Origin: Henckelia pumila
Lineage: Eukaryota; Streptophyta; Magnoliopsida; Lamiales; Gesneriaceae
Assembly: GCF_033568475.1 (NCBI RefSeq)
Contig: NC_133122.1
Span: 179,633,449 to 179,697,448, forward strand
Length of the DNA stretch: 64,000 bases
Direction of reading: 5' to 3'
Under the pieces are notes generated by a model. It saw only the letters and a list, made by a program, of their open reading frames with translations, had not been told where the DNA came from and did no database searches. Position numbers and translations under genes: made by a program. Numbering within the stretch: the first letter of the stretch is position 1; every line of letters starts with the position of its first letter. Below, one piece after another: positions 1-13,500 of the stretch.

Positions 1-605
1 CAGCACCAAGAAGGGGCTCGTGGAATCATTATTAAAATCTTAAAAGAAAAATAAATCTCAATGATACGCACACACTCGATGGCAGCATATCCCTTCACCT
101 CGCTTCTCATTGCATTTCAGACAATTATCCAGCTGTCGGACATAAATCACCTAAGTTTTACACAATAAAAATGTCTCCACATAACCATCACCAGCTTACA
201 ATAGAACACCAATTAAAATCAGGATAAATAAAGCCCTCACTAGCACAATACAGCCGACGAATTTCAGTCCAACAAGTTCCAACCAGCAAACAAACAGAAG
301 GAAAAGGACAAGGAAAATATAATTCAGCACCAAAAATCAGTGATAAAGATACAGGAGCAGCATGCATGGGAGGCTTCAAAATCTGCAGCAGCAAAGGACA
401 AACCAAGAAGTTTTGGGGAGGCGTGAAGCTGTGATAGTTATGCCTCTGAGATTTTATAAAAACGTGTAACTCACAATTTAGCGTTTGGAATCTAGGAGAA
501 TCAAGGTTTTGTGCAATAGAGAAGTCTGGGGTATAACATATATTTATATATATACATTATACACATTTGCACACACAGAGAGAAACAGTTTTAGATTGAT
601 TGTAC

Positions 606-3600
606 CTTCATGATTGATAAATCATCCATAGGTAAGTCAGGTGTTCTATTTAACATAACTCCCAAAGCATTCTTCATGGCAATTTGCATGGCAGCTTCAA
701 TTTCTTTAGAAGCCTCTAAGGCTGTGGAATTGGCAGCAGCAACTACAGTAGCAACTGTTCCCAACTTTGAGGACCCATTTCCACTTAAGGTATTCACCGC
801 TTCTTTATGCACCCTTAAGACCAATTGTGTTGCTCTGTATTTTCAAAGGCAAAACCAAATTCAAAAGAGAACACAGCATCACAGTATATTTGATTTTTTG
901 AAATAAAAAATATAGATCAACTTGAATCAGCAAGAGGGCGGGTGGAAAGAAAATCAGCTAAAGAATTGAAGGTGCATTAACCACGAGATTAATTCACGGG
1001 AAAGTATTAAATGAGAGAAAATAAGGTGAAAATTGAAAATTCCAAATTTACTTTCCCTATTATGGCTACTCCCACCAAAGGCACTACCGTTTACCCCCAG
1101 CGAGTCACAGGCCGCACCCATAACACAATACTCTCCCTAACAGTGCTACCAAAACTCACTCACGAATTGTCTGACAAAATAACTAATCCTCCCCACTACA
1201 CATGTAACATCTCACCATTTCTCCCATTGGGTTCCCCTACCATAAACTTTAGTGAAAGATTCTTTGTGCTATTTGGAGTGTTTTGTATCTCATTGTAACA
1301 TACTATATTTCCCTAAGAAAAAGTCTGTAACAGTCCTAACATTATAGCATACATGCTGCATGTTGCTTGCATATTAAAGGTACAATCTACAACTACGTAT
1401 GACAGGAGAAAGAATTCAACACTCACTGTAAAGTAGACACCCAAGCTCTAGCAGCAGCAGGCGTTTCTGCACAAAGAAAATAATCGTGTTTCTGTGGTGT
1501 CCCAATATCTGATAAGCAAGTTAAGTGTTGAAAAATGCAAATGCTATGATGTTTAACCATTAAGGGAAAAAAAAATGGAATACAAATGTAACATGATTGT
1601 ATTCAGAAACTCGGAATTCCAACACTCCACCATCACCATCACAAATAACTTTTTTTATTCTACTCCCACAGAAAGAAAAAAGAAACCAGGTGAAGAAAAG
1701 TGAATATTCACGTGTTAGTATGGATACAGAAACAGCATCCATCATACTTTGGTAGTCCTCTGAATCAAGGAAAAAAGGAGAATGAATGATGTTAATAAGA
1801 CTATTCACCAATTGAAGGACAGGTATCTGCTCAAATCTAAAATAACATATCAACAAGTTTAAAACGTAACAAAAATAAGAATATTACTGGAAATTCACAG
1901 GAGATACTGTTATAGTGCTGTTTGCATCAAATTTTATTGTTCCTTTGACTGTTGGCTCATTTCTTCTCACCCTGTGCATCCAAACCAAGAGAAACTTAAG
2001 TAGGCAGTACATCTTTACTTTAGAAAAACCGAAGACAGATTAATCTGCAGCGTCTTACTTGTACTCCATTTTCCCAGTCGTTGGATCTAAAATCACCCAC
2101 CTCTCATTCCATTTCCTCAGCTGTTAAAGAGCATAATTTAATCATGTCGACTAATTTGACAAGAAACAGTACAGATTCCCATCGAAATCAAAGATTTTTT
2201 TTTAAAAAAAATAAAGTTCGCTTTTCTCCATAAATTCCACATCAACAGCCATAAATTTTCAATTTATGGTGCCTCTTTGTCACGGTGTCACTTATCCCCA
2301 CCTATAACAAGACTACTCAAGAACACGAGTCACGTGACTACTAACCGTGAAACAGTATATGCGACAAAATTAGAACAGTTTATGATGCAAATAATCTGAC
2401 CAACCTCCTCCCTCTGAAACCAAACAATTGTTCATTGTACCCATCAAAGTTCCAAACAACTCCTTTGATGGTTATTTGACTATTTCAACTTACACCATTG
2501 TTCTAAGACATAAAGCTGGGTTAACCATCCAATGTCTATCCAAAGACATTGCACTTCGACACCTATTACTGATGATGTGGGTACCAATCCTTCATAGCAG
2601 TGATCCCTACCCAAACACTATCTCAAACTATCAATTAACATTCTCTTTCCCTGCATCCATGCTGACAGATTGAAAATCATTTGTTCCTAATTTAGCGTAT
2701 TTCATTAATTATCAAAGATACAGATGCTGACTGCTCTAGAAGCCACATCGTCATCCAAAGGGCTCGTCTGAAAATTATATTACTAGCAATAAAAGAAAAA
2801 AAAAGGTAAACCATGGGAAATCTAGATTTATTAGAAGCGACGGTGACAACTAGTGGTTATAATACTATAAGACATTTAAAACATCCATGGCCTGATCGAA
2901 CTGACCCCATGCTGAATACTTACTCGTACATTAATGAATAAACATCAATCAAACACGAACATGATCACAAAATGATAGTCAAAATAACAAAAGATGACAA
3001 ACATTTAACATGGTGGCAATTGACAATGTTTTGCTCTCTTCCTGTTACTATGATTCGATCTCCCCGCGCCTTTCCCAACAACCAGGTGTTCCTTTGAGTC
3101 CCACACCATATTCACGTAACAATGCTTATGCTCCTTATCACGTCTCTCCAAGAACGAAACAAAACCCCACTAAGATACCAGTTTGCCCATTGTAAAACAC
3201 ACACGGACCAGCCCGTGATTGAAAAATTAAAAAGATCAGATCAAATTGATAAAAATATAAATAAGTTTCCTAGAATTTTAGAACATGATCAGAAAAAAAA
3301 ATTAAAAATTATACACAAAATTTATGATAGGGTACAAAATACCGTCAACCATGAAACAATTAACTAGCATTCCCTTACAAGCAACGTAACCACAAAAAAG
3401 AAATGAAAATTACCGTTTCGGATCGTTTGAGGAGTGGGCCTTGCAGTAAATTTCTGCCTGAGCTGGTCGCCAGCTGTCTCTTGATCTTCTCCAAACTCGT
3501 CTTTGTATCCGCATCTCCCTGAATCATCAAATTATAAGGAAAGATGTTTGAAGATCCGACCATATCAAACAACCTACAATTACAAACAAACAATTTCAAG

Positions 3601-3639
3601 GGATAGTGAACTCACAAGAGAAGCTCCATTCGAACTCAT
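606..3639 (-). CDS. SWAP70: SWAP70-type PH-domain protein, 5' part (partial)
   Basis: I joined seven coding exons on the minus strand: 3639-3616, 3518-3414, 2120-2059, 1971-1888, 1759-1728, 1508-1427 and 834-606. All junctions are GT-AG and the 618 nt stay in frame for 206 residues. Exon 7 ends at a good donor (AAG|GTAC), so the gene continues beyond the left edge. The N-terminus reads MSSNGASL. A pleckstrin-homology fold covers about residues 32-132 (LLQGPLLKRSE at its start, ARAWVSTL in its last helix), followed by the conserved LSGNGSSKLGTVATVV segment typical of plant SWAP70-like proteins. Family knowledge: PH domains bind phosphoinositides, and plant SWAP70 is linked to Rho-GTPase (ROP/Rac) signalling. 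The C-terminal coiled coil is outside the window. The assignment rests on family recognition by eye; exon phases agree throughout. Confidence 0.85.
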
Positions 3640-4509
3640 GGTGATCGATGATTTTAGAAGGGTATCTGTCGAATGGAAACTCCAAAATCGATGAATGATC
3701 GCAAATCAGGTGAGGGTTTTTAGTTTAGGGTATATATATATAATGTATCAAACCATGTCGTCTTGTTGTTTGGCTGTTGGACTATTTCACTGTGTTGGAC
3801 TTGCAGGTGGAACCGACTCATTTTTACACTACACTTGCTTTTTTTACTTTTCACCGTGACTTTTGTAAATATAGTCGAAAATATTTTCGTTATACCGATT
3901 CAATCTAATTTTTTTTAAAAATAAAATTATTATTTTTAAATCAATATTATTATTTTCCATTGAATGAATCAAGTCGACATTATAAGATCGTATCACATCA
4001 GATATTTTAATGTTACTTACTTTTTACATTTTTCTTACCACTATTTGTTTTTTGTATTTATCTATCTCGCATGTTATAATTTTTATGCTTGATAAGAACA
4101 TAAGTATCAAATGCATAAAGCGTAGAAATACCGAATACTGGAATAGTTAATCTAAATGACCCCTACGTATATATGCATGAGCTATAATTTTTTATTCTGA
4201 AAATTTTATATAATACGGACTGACTTTTATTGGATCCAATGCTAATTATCTCAGTGGATGATTATCTGTGAAAAATCTGTACAAGATATTTTACGATCTC
4301 GACTGGCTGAAAAGGGCCTTAAATATAGTCTCACTGGGGTTATAGTTTGGGCCTAAGAAGAATTTGAAGTGGACTGATATGAAGGTCCAATAAAAGCCCA
4401 AGATAGACTCGGAAATGATGTCAGGTATTCGGTTCGGGTTACATGGGGATGGGGAGCTCCTGTCTGGGTTCGTGCAATGTTCCGTGAATCATTGCAGTGA
4501 AGAAGGGCG
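3640..4509. promoter_or_regulatory. Divergent intergenic region between SWAP70 and VPS34
   Basis: About 870 bp separate the two start codons, which face away from each other, so this stretch must hold both 5' leaders and probably both promoters. It is AT-rich in the middle (about 3880-4260), with a short TA run near 3730-3742. No longer ORF or repeat was recognised. Individual promoter elements cannot be assigned with confidence. Confidence 0.5.
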
Positions 4510-7500
4510 ATGGGTGTAAACGAATTCCGATTCTTCTTGTCATGCGACATTAATCTTCCTCTCACTTTCAAAATCGAACGTTTGGAAGGGAAACTACCTC
4601 CTCTTAAGCCTCCTGATTCGGGTAATTAACCAAAATGGTTGTTCGATTTTTTTGGAAAAGGTTTAATTGATTTGGTGGGTGTGGATTTTAAGTGTTGGTA
4701 TAGAATGATGTTGATTGTTTCTTTTCCTCCTTTGTGTGAACATGGAAGTGCGGCTTTTTGTTAGTATCAAATGGGCTGGCTGCAGGTTGTACTGTATATT
4801 GGATTGTGGTATTGCTAGTTCTATTTGGGACATCTTCGATTTTAGTGAGCTTTTAATTTGAGGTACCGATTGTAATAGGATATATTGAATTATTCAGCTG
4901 ATGGTGATTGTACGGTAGAAGAGAGGAAACCGGAGTTATACGTTGAGTGCATGTTGTATATTGATGGTGCACCTTTTGGACTCCCAGTGAGGACAAGGTT
5001 CGCTCCGTGTGTACAATTTTTAATGTTTTTTTGTTTTTTTGGCTCGGGGATGTGTTTTCCGCCCCAATTAATGGGCTTTTTTTTGGGAAAACTGTAGGTT
5101 GGAAACCTCAGGTTCATCAGTTTCTTGGAATGAACTGATCACACTGAGTACGAAATATCGGGATTTGACAGCAAATTCACAGCTTGGTATAACTGTAAGT
5201 CTTCAAGTGTGGTCATTATAATCCCCCTTGGAGTTAAAATGTTTGTGGTGTTCAATTTTTTCTGAAAATTTATTTTGTAACTGTGATTTTTAGTTCTTAA
5301 TGGGTGATTTCCATAGGTAGATTTCACAGTTTAATCTTTGCATATTGCCTTCTCTTTAAACTTCTATAAACAGACCATGATATTTCATATGTAGGTTTAT
5401 GATGTTTCGTGTAATGAAAATGAGGAAGTGGTCGGTGGAGCAACCGTTAGGCTGTTTAACCTGAAGAAACAGCTCAAGACTGGGAAGCATAAACTTAGGC
5501 TTTGGTCGGGCAAAGAAGCAGATGGCTCCTTAAACACTACTACTCCTGGAAAGGTTTTACCTTTTACTAGTCATTGTGACTATGTCATTTTACTTAAATA
5601 GTAATATCCATGAGATTTTTTTGATAATGGCCTTGTTTGGGAGGATGATAGGTTCCAAAAGATGAGAGAGGAGAATTAGAGCGTTTGGAAAAGCTTGCAA
5701 ATAAGTACGAGAGAGGTCAGATTCAAAGAGTTGATTGGCTGGACCGCCTTGCATTCAAATCCATGGAGAAAATTAAGGACCGTGAAAATAGTAAAAACGG
5801 GAGTTCTCATTTATATGTGGTCGTTGAATTTTGCAGCTTCGAACATCGCATAGTTTTCCAGGTAATTTCTGTGCGCATGAATATTTTGATACTCTGTGAT
5901 GTGCTTGAGTTACAAGTGCAATAGAGCGACTCTTCATAATTTTATTTTTTAAAAAAATAAAAAATAAAAACTCGTGTCTGAAGGTAGTGTGTATGGCATG
6001 GACTCTAATTGCCCTTCTTCTTGTTATCGGAAACAAAAATTATTGATATGATAAAATGCACAATAGAATGATGAGATATTCTTATGATCAGTCTATAAAA
6101 AAACAGTGGCATCCTAGTTAAATATCAATTCTTTGCTAGGGCCTTTCATTCTATTATAGCTGATAAAGTTTCACGATGGGAACCTGACCAAACGTTGGAG
6201 CTAATGGTAAATATAAACAAGACTACGTAGAACTGATGGAAAACTTTAAAGAGAAAGATTTCATGAAGATTGTACCATCATTGCTAACTACTCAAACAAC
6301 AAAGCCTATGTGCTTATGTCTAACATCTCAATTGTGGGACTCCTGTTTTATCTATCCAAAGATACCCTTGGCACAGGGTTGGTTTTCATCTCTTTGTATC
6401 CGTGAAAATTGCACACACCGCGATTGTAACCTAGAATTGAAAGTTCAGAAACCAATTTCTGCACCACTAAGCTAATTGATTGGTAAATGATCGTGCAGAA
6501 AGGGTTGATTTCATGGAGAATTGGCATTAAAAGCTGAGCAGTGTTAGTTATGCAGTATAGTGTGTGTTAAGTACACAACCAACTAAAAGCTTAAAATGTC
6601 GTTTCAGTATAGTTTTGACAAGTTCTCACAGCCAGTTTGCCTCTTTGCATCATTTATATTGTTATGGGCTTGGGCCTATGAGTAACGGTGGGCTTGGGTT
6701 TAGGGAATAGTGGGCTAGATCCAAATAGGGTTATTAGTTATTTTGTACGCGTTGATCATAAAATGGGGTAGGAGTAGTTATTTTGGGGAGTTATTGAATT
6801 TTATGATAGTATTTGCTAGCAATGCTAGGGGAGAGGGAAGTGTTATGGATTATGCCGGAGTGATCATGACGATAATGTAATTGCGGAATAAAATAATCAA
6901 CAAGAACACCAAAGATTTACGTGGTTCACCCAATATAGGCTACGTTCACGGAGCTGCTGCAAATATTTATTACCGGAGAAATATTACAAGTGTAAACAAA
7001 ACACTATATCTCTCACACGATCCAAATACCCGAGTATTACCGAGAAAATATTTCTCTAACTCACACAAGAGAACACTCAAGAAAACCCAAGAAAATCTTT
7101 TTTCTTAACTCTCTTTTCTTTTGCTCTCTCGCTCTTTGGGATGCTTAAACTGATGGGGAAGGAGCTCTATTTATAGAGCTCCTTCACGCGTCCTCTACGC
7201 GTCAATTAAATGACGATGCATTTAATTGCTTCCCCTACCTCCACCAGCCATCGTCCCAACTTCCACCAATCACCATCATTTGCCACCTAACAAATCTCCC
7301 ACTTGAAGACTTGATTTCAATCATGGCTTCACACAGTCAATAAAGCAGCTCATGCTTCCTTTCTTATATTTTGCAGTCCATGTCGTCTTTCATGGCTAAC
7401 TCCCACTTGATTGAATCATCATTTTGCATCGCTTCTTCAAAGGTATCCGGTTCACCTTTTTCAGTCAGCAAAATATAGTGAAGTGCAGGGGAGTATTTCT

Positions 7501-10500
7501 GAGGTGGTCTGATTGTTCTCGACGATCTCCTGAGTTCAATCACTGAAGTTTGTGGATCAACATCTTGTGCAACAGTTTCTTTATCTTTCAGGTTACTGGT
7601 TTCCGACTCATTCATAGGAATATCCATCAATGGTATTTCATCCGTCTTCTTGACTTCAGGACATTCATCACCAGCTCCAACGCTTGACCTGTCCTTGTAC
7701 ATCACATACTCATTGAATATTACATCTCTGCTCCAAATGATCTTCCGATTTTGGTCATCCCAGAACCGATAACCAAACTCATTATCTCCATAACCAATAA
7801 AGAAACACTTCTTTGATTTCGGATCAAGTTTCGTTTTGTTGGCTGAATCGATGTGAACATATGAGAGACAACCAAACACTTTAAAGAACGAAAGGTTTAC
7901 TCTTTTGCCGCTCCAGACCTCCTCTGGTATTTTGCAATCTAGTGGTACCGAAGGTCCTCTGTTGATCAGATACGCTGCAGTGTTAACTGCATCAGCCCAG
8001 AATGATTTCGGCAGTCCAGCGTGCAATCTCATGCTCCTGGCTCGCTCATTCAGGGTCCTATTCATCCTCTCAGCTACACCATTCTGTTGAGGAGTACCGG
8101 TAATGGTTTTCTCCATCTTGATCCCGTTCAGTGCACAATACTTCTTGAACTCATAATCTTCATATTCTCCTCCGTTATCAGACCGTAAGCACTTCACCTT
8201 CAAGTTGGTCTCATTCTCCACCATGACTTTCCACCTCTTAAAGGTCTCATAAACATCAGATTTATTTTTCAAAAAATAAACCCAGACCTTCCTGCTCGAA
8301 TCATCGATAAATGTGACATAATATTGTGAGCCTCCAAGGGATGTCACAGAAGATGGTCCCCACACGTCAGTATGAACCAGCTCCAACTTTGTTGCTTTCG
8401 GTTCTCTACCGCCTTTCGAAAAGTTCACCCTTTTCTGTTTTCCAAGAACACAAATTTCACACAATTTGTGTTCAACAGTTTTTAACTCCGGTAGTTTTCC
8501 TTTTGACATCAGCATCTTCATTCTTTTCTCACTCATATGTCCAAGTCTACAATGCCATAAACTTGAGTTAGCTCCAGCATCCACAGCTGCTAACATGTCT
8601 CTACAACTGGAAGTCATGTACAGGGTTCCAGTTTTCGTTCCTCGAGCAATAATCATGGCTCCTTTGCTCACTTTCCAAGATCCATCACCAAAAGTCACTT
8701 TATGGCCTTCGTTATCGAGCTGTCCCACTGAGATCAGATTTCGGGTCAACTTTGGTACATGCCTCACTTTTTTGAGCTTCCAGATGGATCCGTTTGACAT
8801 TTTCAAACTGATATCACCCATACCAGCTATTTCCAACGGTTTTCCATCAGCCAAGAAAACCTTTCCGTAATTACCAGCAATGTAATTACTAAATACCTCA
8901 CGATCACCGGTTTGAAATGAAGCTCCCGAATCCATAACCCAAGAATCAATCGGGCTTTCCATTGATAGTACTAAGGCATCATGTACATCCTCAGTAACAA
9001 CATTTGCATTATTTTTGGGTGATCTACAGTCCTTTTTCATGTGACCAGTTTCACCACAGCTCCAGCACTTCAATTTCTTTTCAAATGTGTTTTTGTCTTT
9101 TCCACTCCTTGATTTGGATCTGCCACGCCATCGGTTAGAACATTTTTCGCTACTCCTGCCCCTACTTCTGTTTTCGAGATTTAGGGCAGATCTCGATGAT
9201 TTCGCTTCTCCCGAATCCCTCCTGCGAACTTCTTCACCAAAGATTCGATCTCTGACATCATTGAATTGTAACTTTCCCTTTTCCAGCAGAATTGCTAATC
9301 GCTGCCCGCATCGGCTCCCAAACATTTGGTAAAGACGCCAAAAGAATAAGTGCACGGATCTCATCATCAAAATGAATTTCAACCGATGTTAGCTGGGAAA
9401 CAATCGCGTTGAATTCATTGATGTGTGCCGCCACCGAAGCACCTTCCTCCATTTTCAAGTTGAATAACCTTTTTATGAGGAACAATTTATTATTTGCTGA
9501 TGGCTTCTCGTACATGTTTTGATAAAATGGACATCATCTCCTTCATGGTTTTTGCCTCCGCCACGTTGTGTGCCACGTTCTTTGTTAGGGTCAATCGTAT
9601 TACCCCTAACACTTGTCAGTCAAGAAGCTCCCACTCATCATCCTCCATCTTTTCTGGCTTCACCCCGGATAGAGGTTGATGTAGCTTCTTGCTATACAGA
9701 TAATCTTTAATCTGTAACCGCCAGAACGTAAAATCTGTACCGTCGAACTTATTGATTCCTGGTCTCGATCCGTCATTTCCGGCCATTGCTTCTCCTGCCT
9801 TAATAAAATTTCAAAAAAACTTTTTTGGATGTGGAAGATCAGACAAAGCTGCAACCACAGAGCATACTCAGAATTTTAAGAAATTTTTCACCAAGGCTTC
9901 CGGACACCGTAACCGCTCTGATACCAGTTGTTATGGATTATGCCGGAGTGATCATGACGATAATATAATTGCGGAATAAAATAATCAACAAGAACACCAA
10001 AGATTTACGTGGTTCACCCAATATAGGCTACGTCCACGGAGCTGCTGCAAATATTTATTACCGGAGAAATATTACAAGTGTAAACAAAACACCATATTTC
10101 TCACACGATCCAAACACCCGAGTATTACCGAGAAAAATATTTTTCTAACTCACACAAGAGAACATTCAAGAAAACCCAAGAAACTCTTTTTTCTTAACTC
10201 TCTTTTCTTTTGCTCTCTCGCTCTCTGGGATGCTTAAACTGATGGGGCGCGTCCTCTACGCGTCAATTAAATGCCGATGCTTCCCCTACTTCCACCTGCC
10301 ATCGTCCCAACTTCCACCAATCACCATCATTTGCCACCTAACAGGAATATGTTCTGTAATGAATATGTTCTGCTCTAGGGGCCGTTCTTCTTGTGAGAAT
10401 TGGTCATTTTCTTTGTAAACCGTATTAGTATTTGCTTAATATAATTATTGTGTTGTGTATTCTCGTTTTACTGGTTTTGTTGGTGTTATGTTGATTGAGA

Positions 10501-13500
10501 CCTAACATATATCATAACATCCAGTGAATGGTAAAAGTAGATACTAACTTAAGCATCAAATTTGGTTTGCTTCAGTTTATTTTAGCAACCTTATTGCATT
10601 CGGTTGTTTTAACGACAGCAAATAAGGTCTTGAAGTTACCATATCCATACTGTCAATTTTTATAATGTTTGATTCCTATCTTGCATCATCCAGTTATGTT
10701 TTTAAACTTTTTTTAAAGTATGTTGAACTAATTATAATTTTGGTTTATTTGTTAATTAGGTGCTTATAGGTTTGACCTTTGATTACTTTGATTTGTAGGA
10801 GTCCGGAGCAAATTTTTTACTGCCTTCTCCAATAGCTTCAACAAATGAGCTTGTCACAGTTTGGGATCCTGAAGTGGGAAAAATGAATCCTTCCGAGCAC
10901 AAGCAGCTGAAGCTGGCTAGAAGTTTAAATCGTGGCATCATTGACAGAGATCTTAAGCCAAGCTCTACAGAAAGAAAGTAAGTTTTGCTAATCCAAGAAC
11001 TTGATTCCTGTTGTTCTTTCATTCATTGTTTAATCTGTTTATTTATTTATGTTTCTGCTAAAATGATCTCTATCCATATGATTGATTGGAGGCACTGTTG
11101 TTTTTTTTTTTTTGTCAATAACTTTCTCTGCTGTAGCTAATCAAATACCATGTAAAAATTTAGGTCTATACAAAAGATAGTAAAATATCCACCTACAAGG
11201 ACATTAAGTGGAGAGGAGAAGCAATTTCTCTGGAAATTCCGTTTTTCATTGATGTCAGAAAAGAGGGCTCTCACAAAGTTTTTACGATGTGTTGAATGGA
11301 GTGATGTTCAGGTATTGTTACAGTAAATCTATTAGGTAATTTGTTGTGAAATATATGTTGGTGTAATAAAATGTTTGTTGGCTTTTAATGCTATCATTAG
11401 GGTAAAGTCGTCTTCTATGTTATAGATTTATTGGATACACTCACAAACCCCTTCCTCAAGGTAACTAGTAGAGAAATTCTTGAAATGTACAGTGAAACTC
11501 GTTTAATGGTACAACAATGACTATAGTTGAGTATTCGGTGCATGGAAGAGGTTAGGATGTTGTAATTTAAATCAGTGAATTTGCATTTCATAACCTCCAT
11601 TTATTGTCATTGGTTGGCGGGTGAATCTTGTTTTTTCAGCTTTTCCTCTTGATGAAAAATGTGACTGTTGGTTTCAGGAAGCAAAGCAGGCCTTGGAACT
11701 GATGGGAAAGTGGGAGACAATTGACGTTTCCGATGCTCTAGAACTTCTATCTCCTGTTTTTGAGAGTGAAGAGGTTAATCATGTGCCTTGTTTGTATTTT
11801 ACTGGTGTACTCTTTTATGCTGTTGTCATATGTGTAGACTATTGTACAAAATCAGTTCCATAAACTATTGCATGCTATGCAGGAATTACTAATTTTCGCC
11901 TCTTTTTTTACTCTCTGTATAGCAAGTCTTGTTGTTTAAGAAATTTTCGTATTACTCCAACAATTTGGGCACTGTGTCCAGTTTGTTTTGTGAATTATGC
12001 CATTGTTTCACTCACTATAACATGAAGTGCTTTGGTTTTGGTTGGAAATGATATTTGCAGCTTTATTATGAAGAATAGGCTACAATAGGGGAACTCTCAC
12101 AATCTCAGGGACACATCTGTGAATTTGATTGATCTATTCTTTCATTTGTGGATTGAATTAGTTCGCTGACATCTCTTCAAGAAAATGTACTGCTTAGGTG
12201 CTATTAGAAACTATAAAGTGACTCTGAAGTTGTTGTGATGATTCTATCTTTATACCCAACTTTGTGACGAATGTTCCAATCTGTACATTGTACCATTTTT
12301 AGATTTTCAATCTCTGCCCTTGTAGTAAGTACTAAACAAAATTTCATAATACTAATCTGAACTCTTCAATAGGTCCGAGCGTATGCAGTGAGTGTGCTTG
12401 AGAGAGCTGGTGATGAAGAGCTTCAGTGCTACCTACTTCAACTGGTTCAAGCCCTTCGGTTTGAACGTTCTGATAAGTCTCGCCTGTGTCACTTCCTCGT
12501 GCAACGGTGTAAGTTTTTTCCGATAAATATCATAAATTTGTATGGATTTGAGATGTTTCCAAGCTCATTTCAAGGTTCGTGGGAATCTTTATTCAGCATT
12601 ACGCAATATTGAATTGGCTAGCTTTTTCCGGTGGTACGTTGCGGTAGAACTCCATGATCCTGCATATGCAAGACGATTCTATTGTGCCTATGAGATTCTG
12701 GAAGAGAGTATGTTGAAGGTACGAAGTTTCCTCTCTCTACATGTGTGTTTTGTTCTGGGGGGTTGGGAAGGGGGGTGTGGGGATTGGTTCCTGCTGAAGC
12801 ATTTGGTAGGCTCCTTCATTATTGCAATGCTATTTTTGCTGAATTGTATTTGAGGTTTGACCACCCATATCAGGAAGGAGATTTGCATGATTATCGACTG
12901 TTTAAAATGTTTTGAGGAAAAAGAAGACCTTCATTGTATAGAAAATGTGGATTATATTTCCATCCCTGTGTATTTGGCTTCTGGCAAATAGCCATTGTGT
13001 CCGATAAAATATGCGATGTGGCCTGGTATGGAAGGGAACTTTTAATATGATTGAAGCATGCATTATGAATAAAAGAAAGCAGCCAATATCTGACAAATAC
13101 TTGAGCATCATCATTGGATAAATAGTTCTGCTGTCTTTTTGCCCGCACTTTGGTCTAGTTATTGTTGGCTGACATGTTGTACATTTTTTTCAGTTGGGTC
13201 CTGCTGCTAATGGTGATGATGATGGTTTGAAGTTGTGGCAGAGTTTGGTGCGTGAGACCGAATTGACTGCTCAGTTGTGTTCAATCATGAGAGACGTGAG
13301 AAATGTGAAGGGTGGAACTCAGAAGAAGATTGAAAAGCTTCGGCATCTCTTGTCAGGCCTTCTGAGTGAGCTCACATACTTTGATGAGGTACTGCCCTCA
13401 GTGGCTTCTCCAACATGCATGTGCATCTGACCAGTTCAAAACATGTCATACATGTTGTTTTCCAATGTCAGTTCCATGGCCACGAACATAGTCTCACCCT

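Larger units (their letters stand above)
6841..10343 (-). mobile_element. Tnt1-like Ty1/Copia element inserted in VPS34 intron 5, RT-deleted
   Basis: Two direct terminal repeats (6841-7292 and 9929-10343), each TG...CA, bracket a 2.6-kb internal region read on the minus strand, antisense to VPS34. Flanking pentamers are GGAAG (6836-6840) and GGAAT (10344-10348), a target duplication with one mismatch. A primer-binding site follows the 5' LTR and a purine-rich tract (minus-strand AAGTGGGAGATT) precedes the 3' LTR. The internal region encodes gag, protease and integrase but stops where reverse transcriptase should begin, so the element is non-autonomous. Tnt1/Tork-type assignment is by protein resemblance. 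Confidence 0.92.

Noticed and set aside
188-406. Minus-strand ORF that could be the next SWAP70 exon
   Set aside because: It does not continue the family sequence expected after exon 7; that exon must lie beyond the left edge.
6881-7108. Plus-strand ORF at the LTR of the intron element
   Set aside because: It lies in LTR sequence and is repeated in part in the other LTR; not a gene.
8466-8870. Plus-strand ORF of 134 codons inside the Tnt1-like element
   Set aside because: It is antisense to the protease-integrase frame, which has all the expected motifs.
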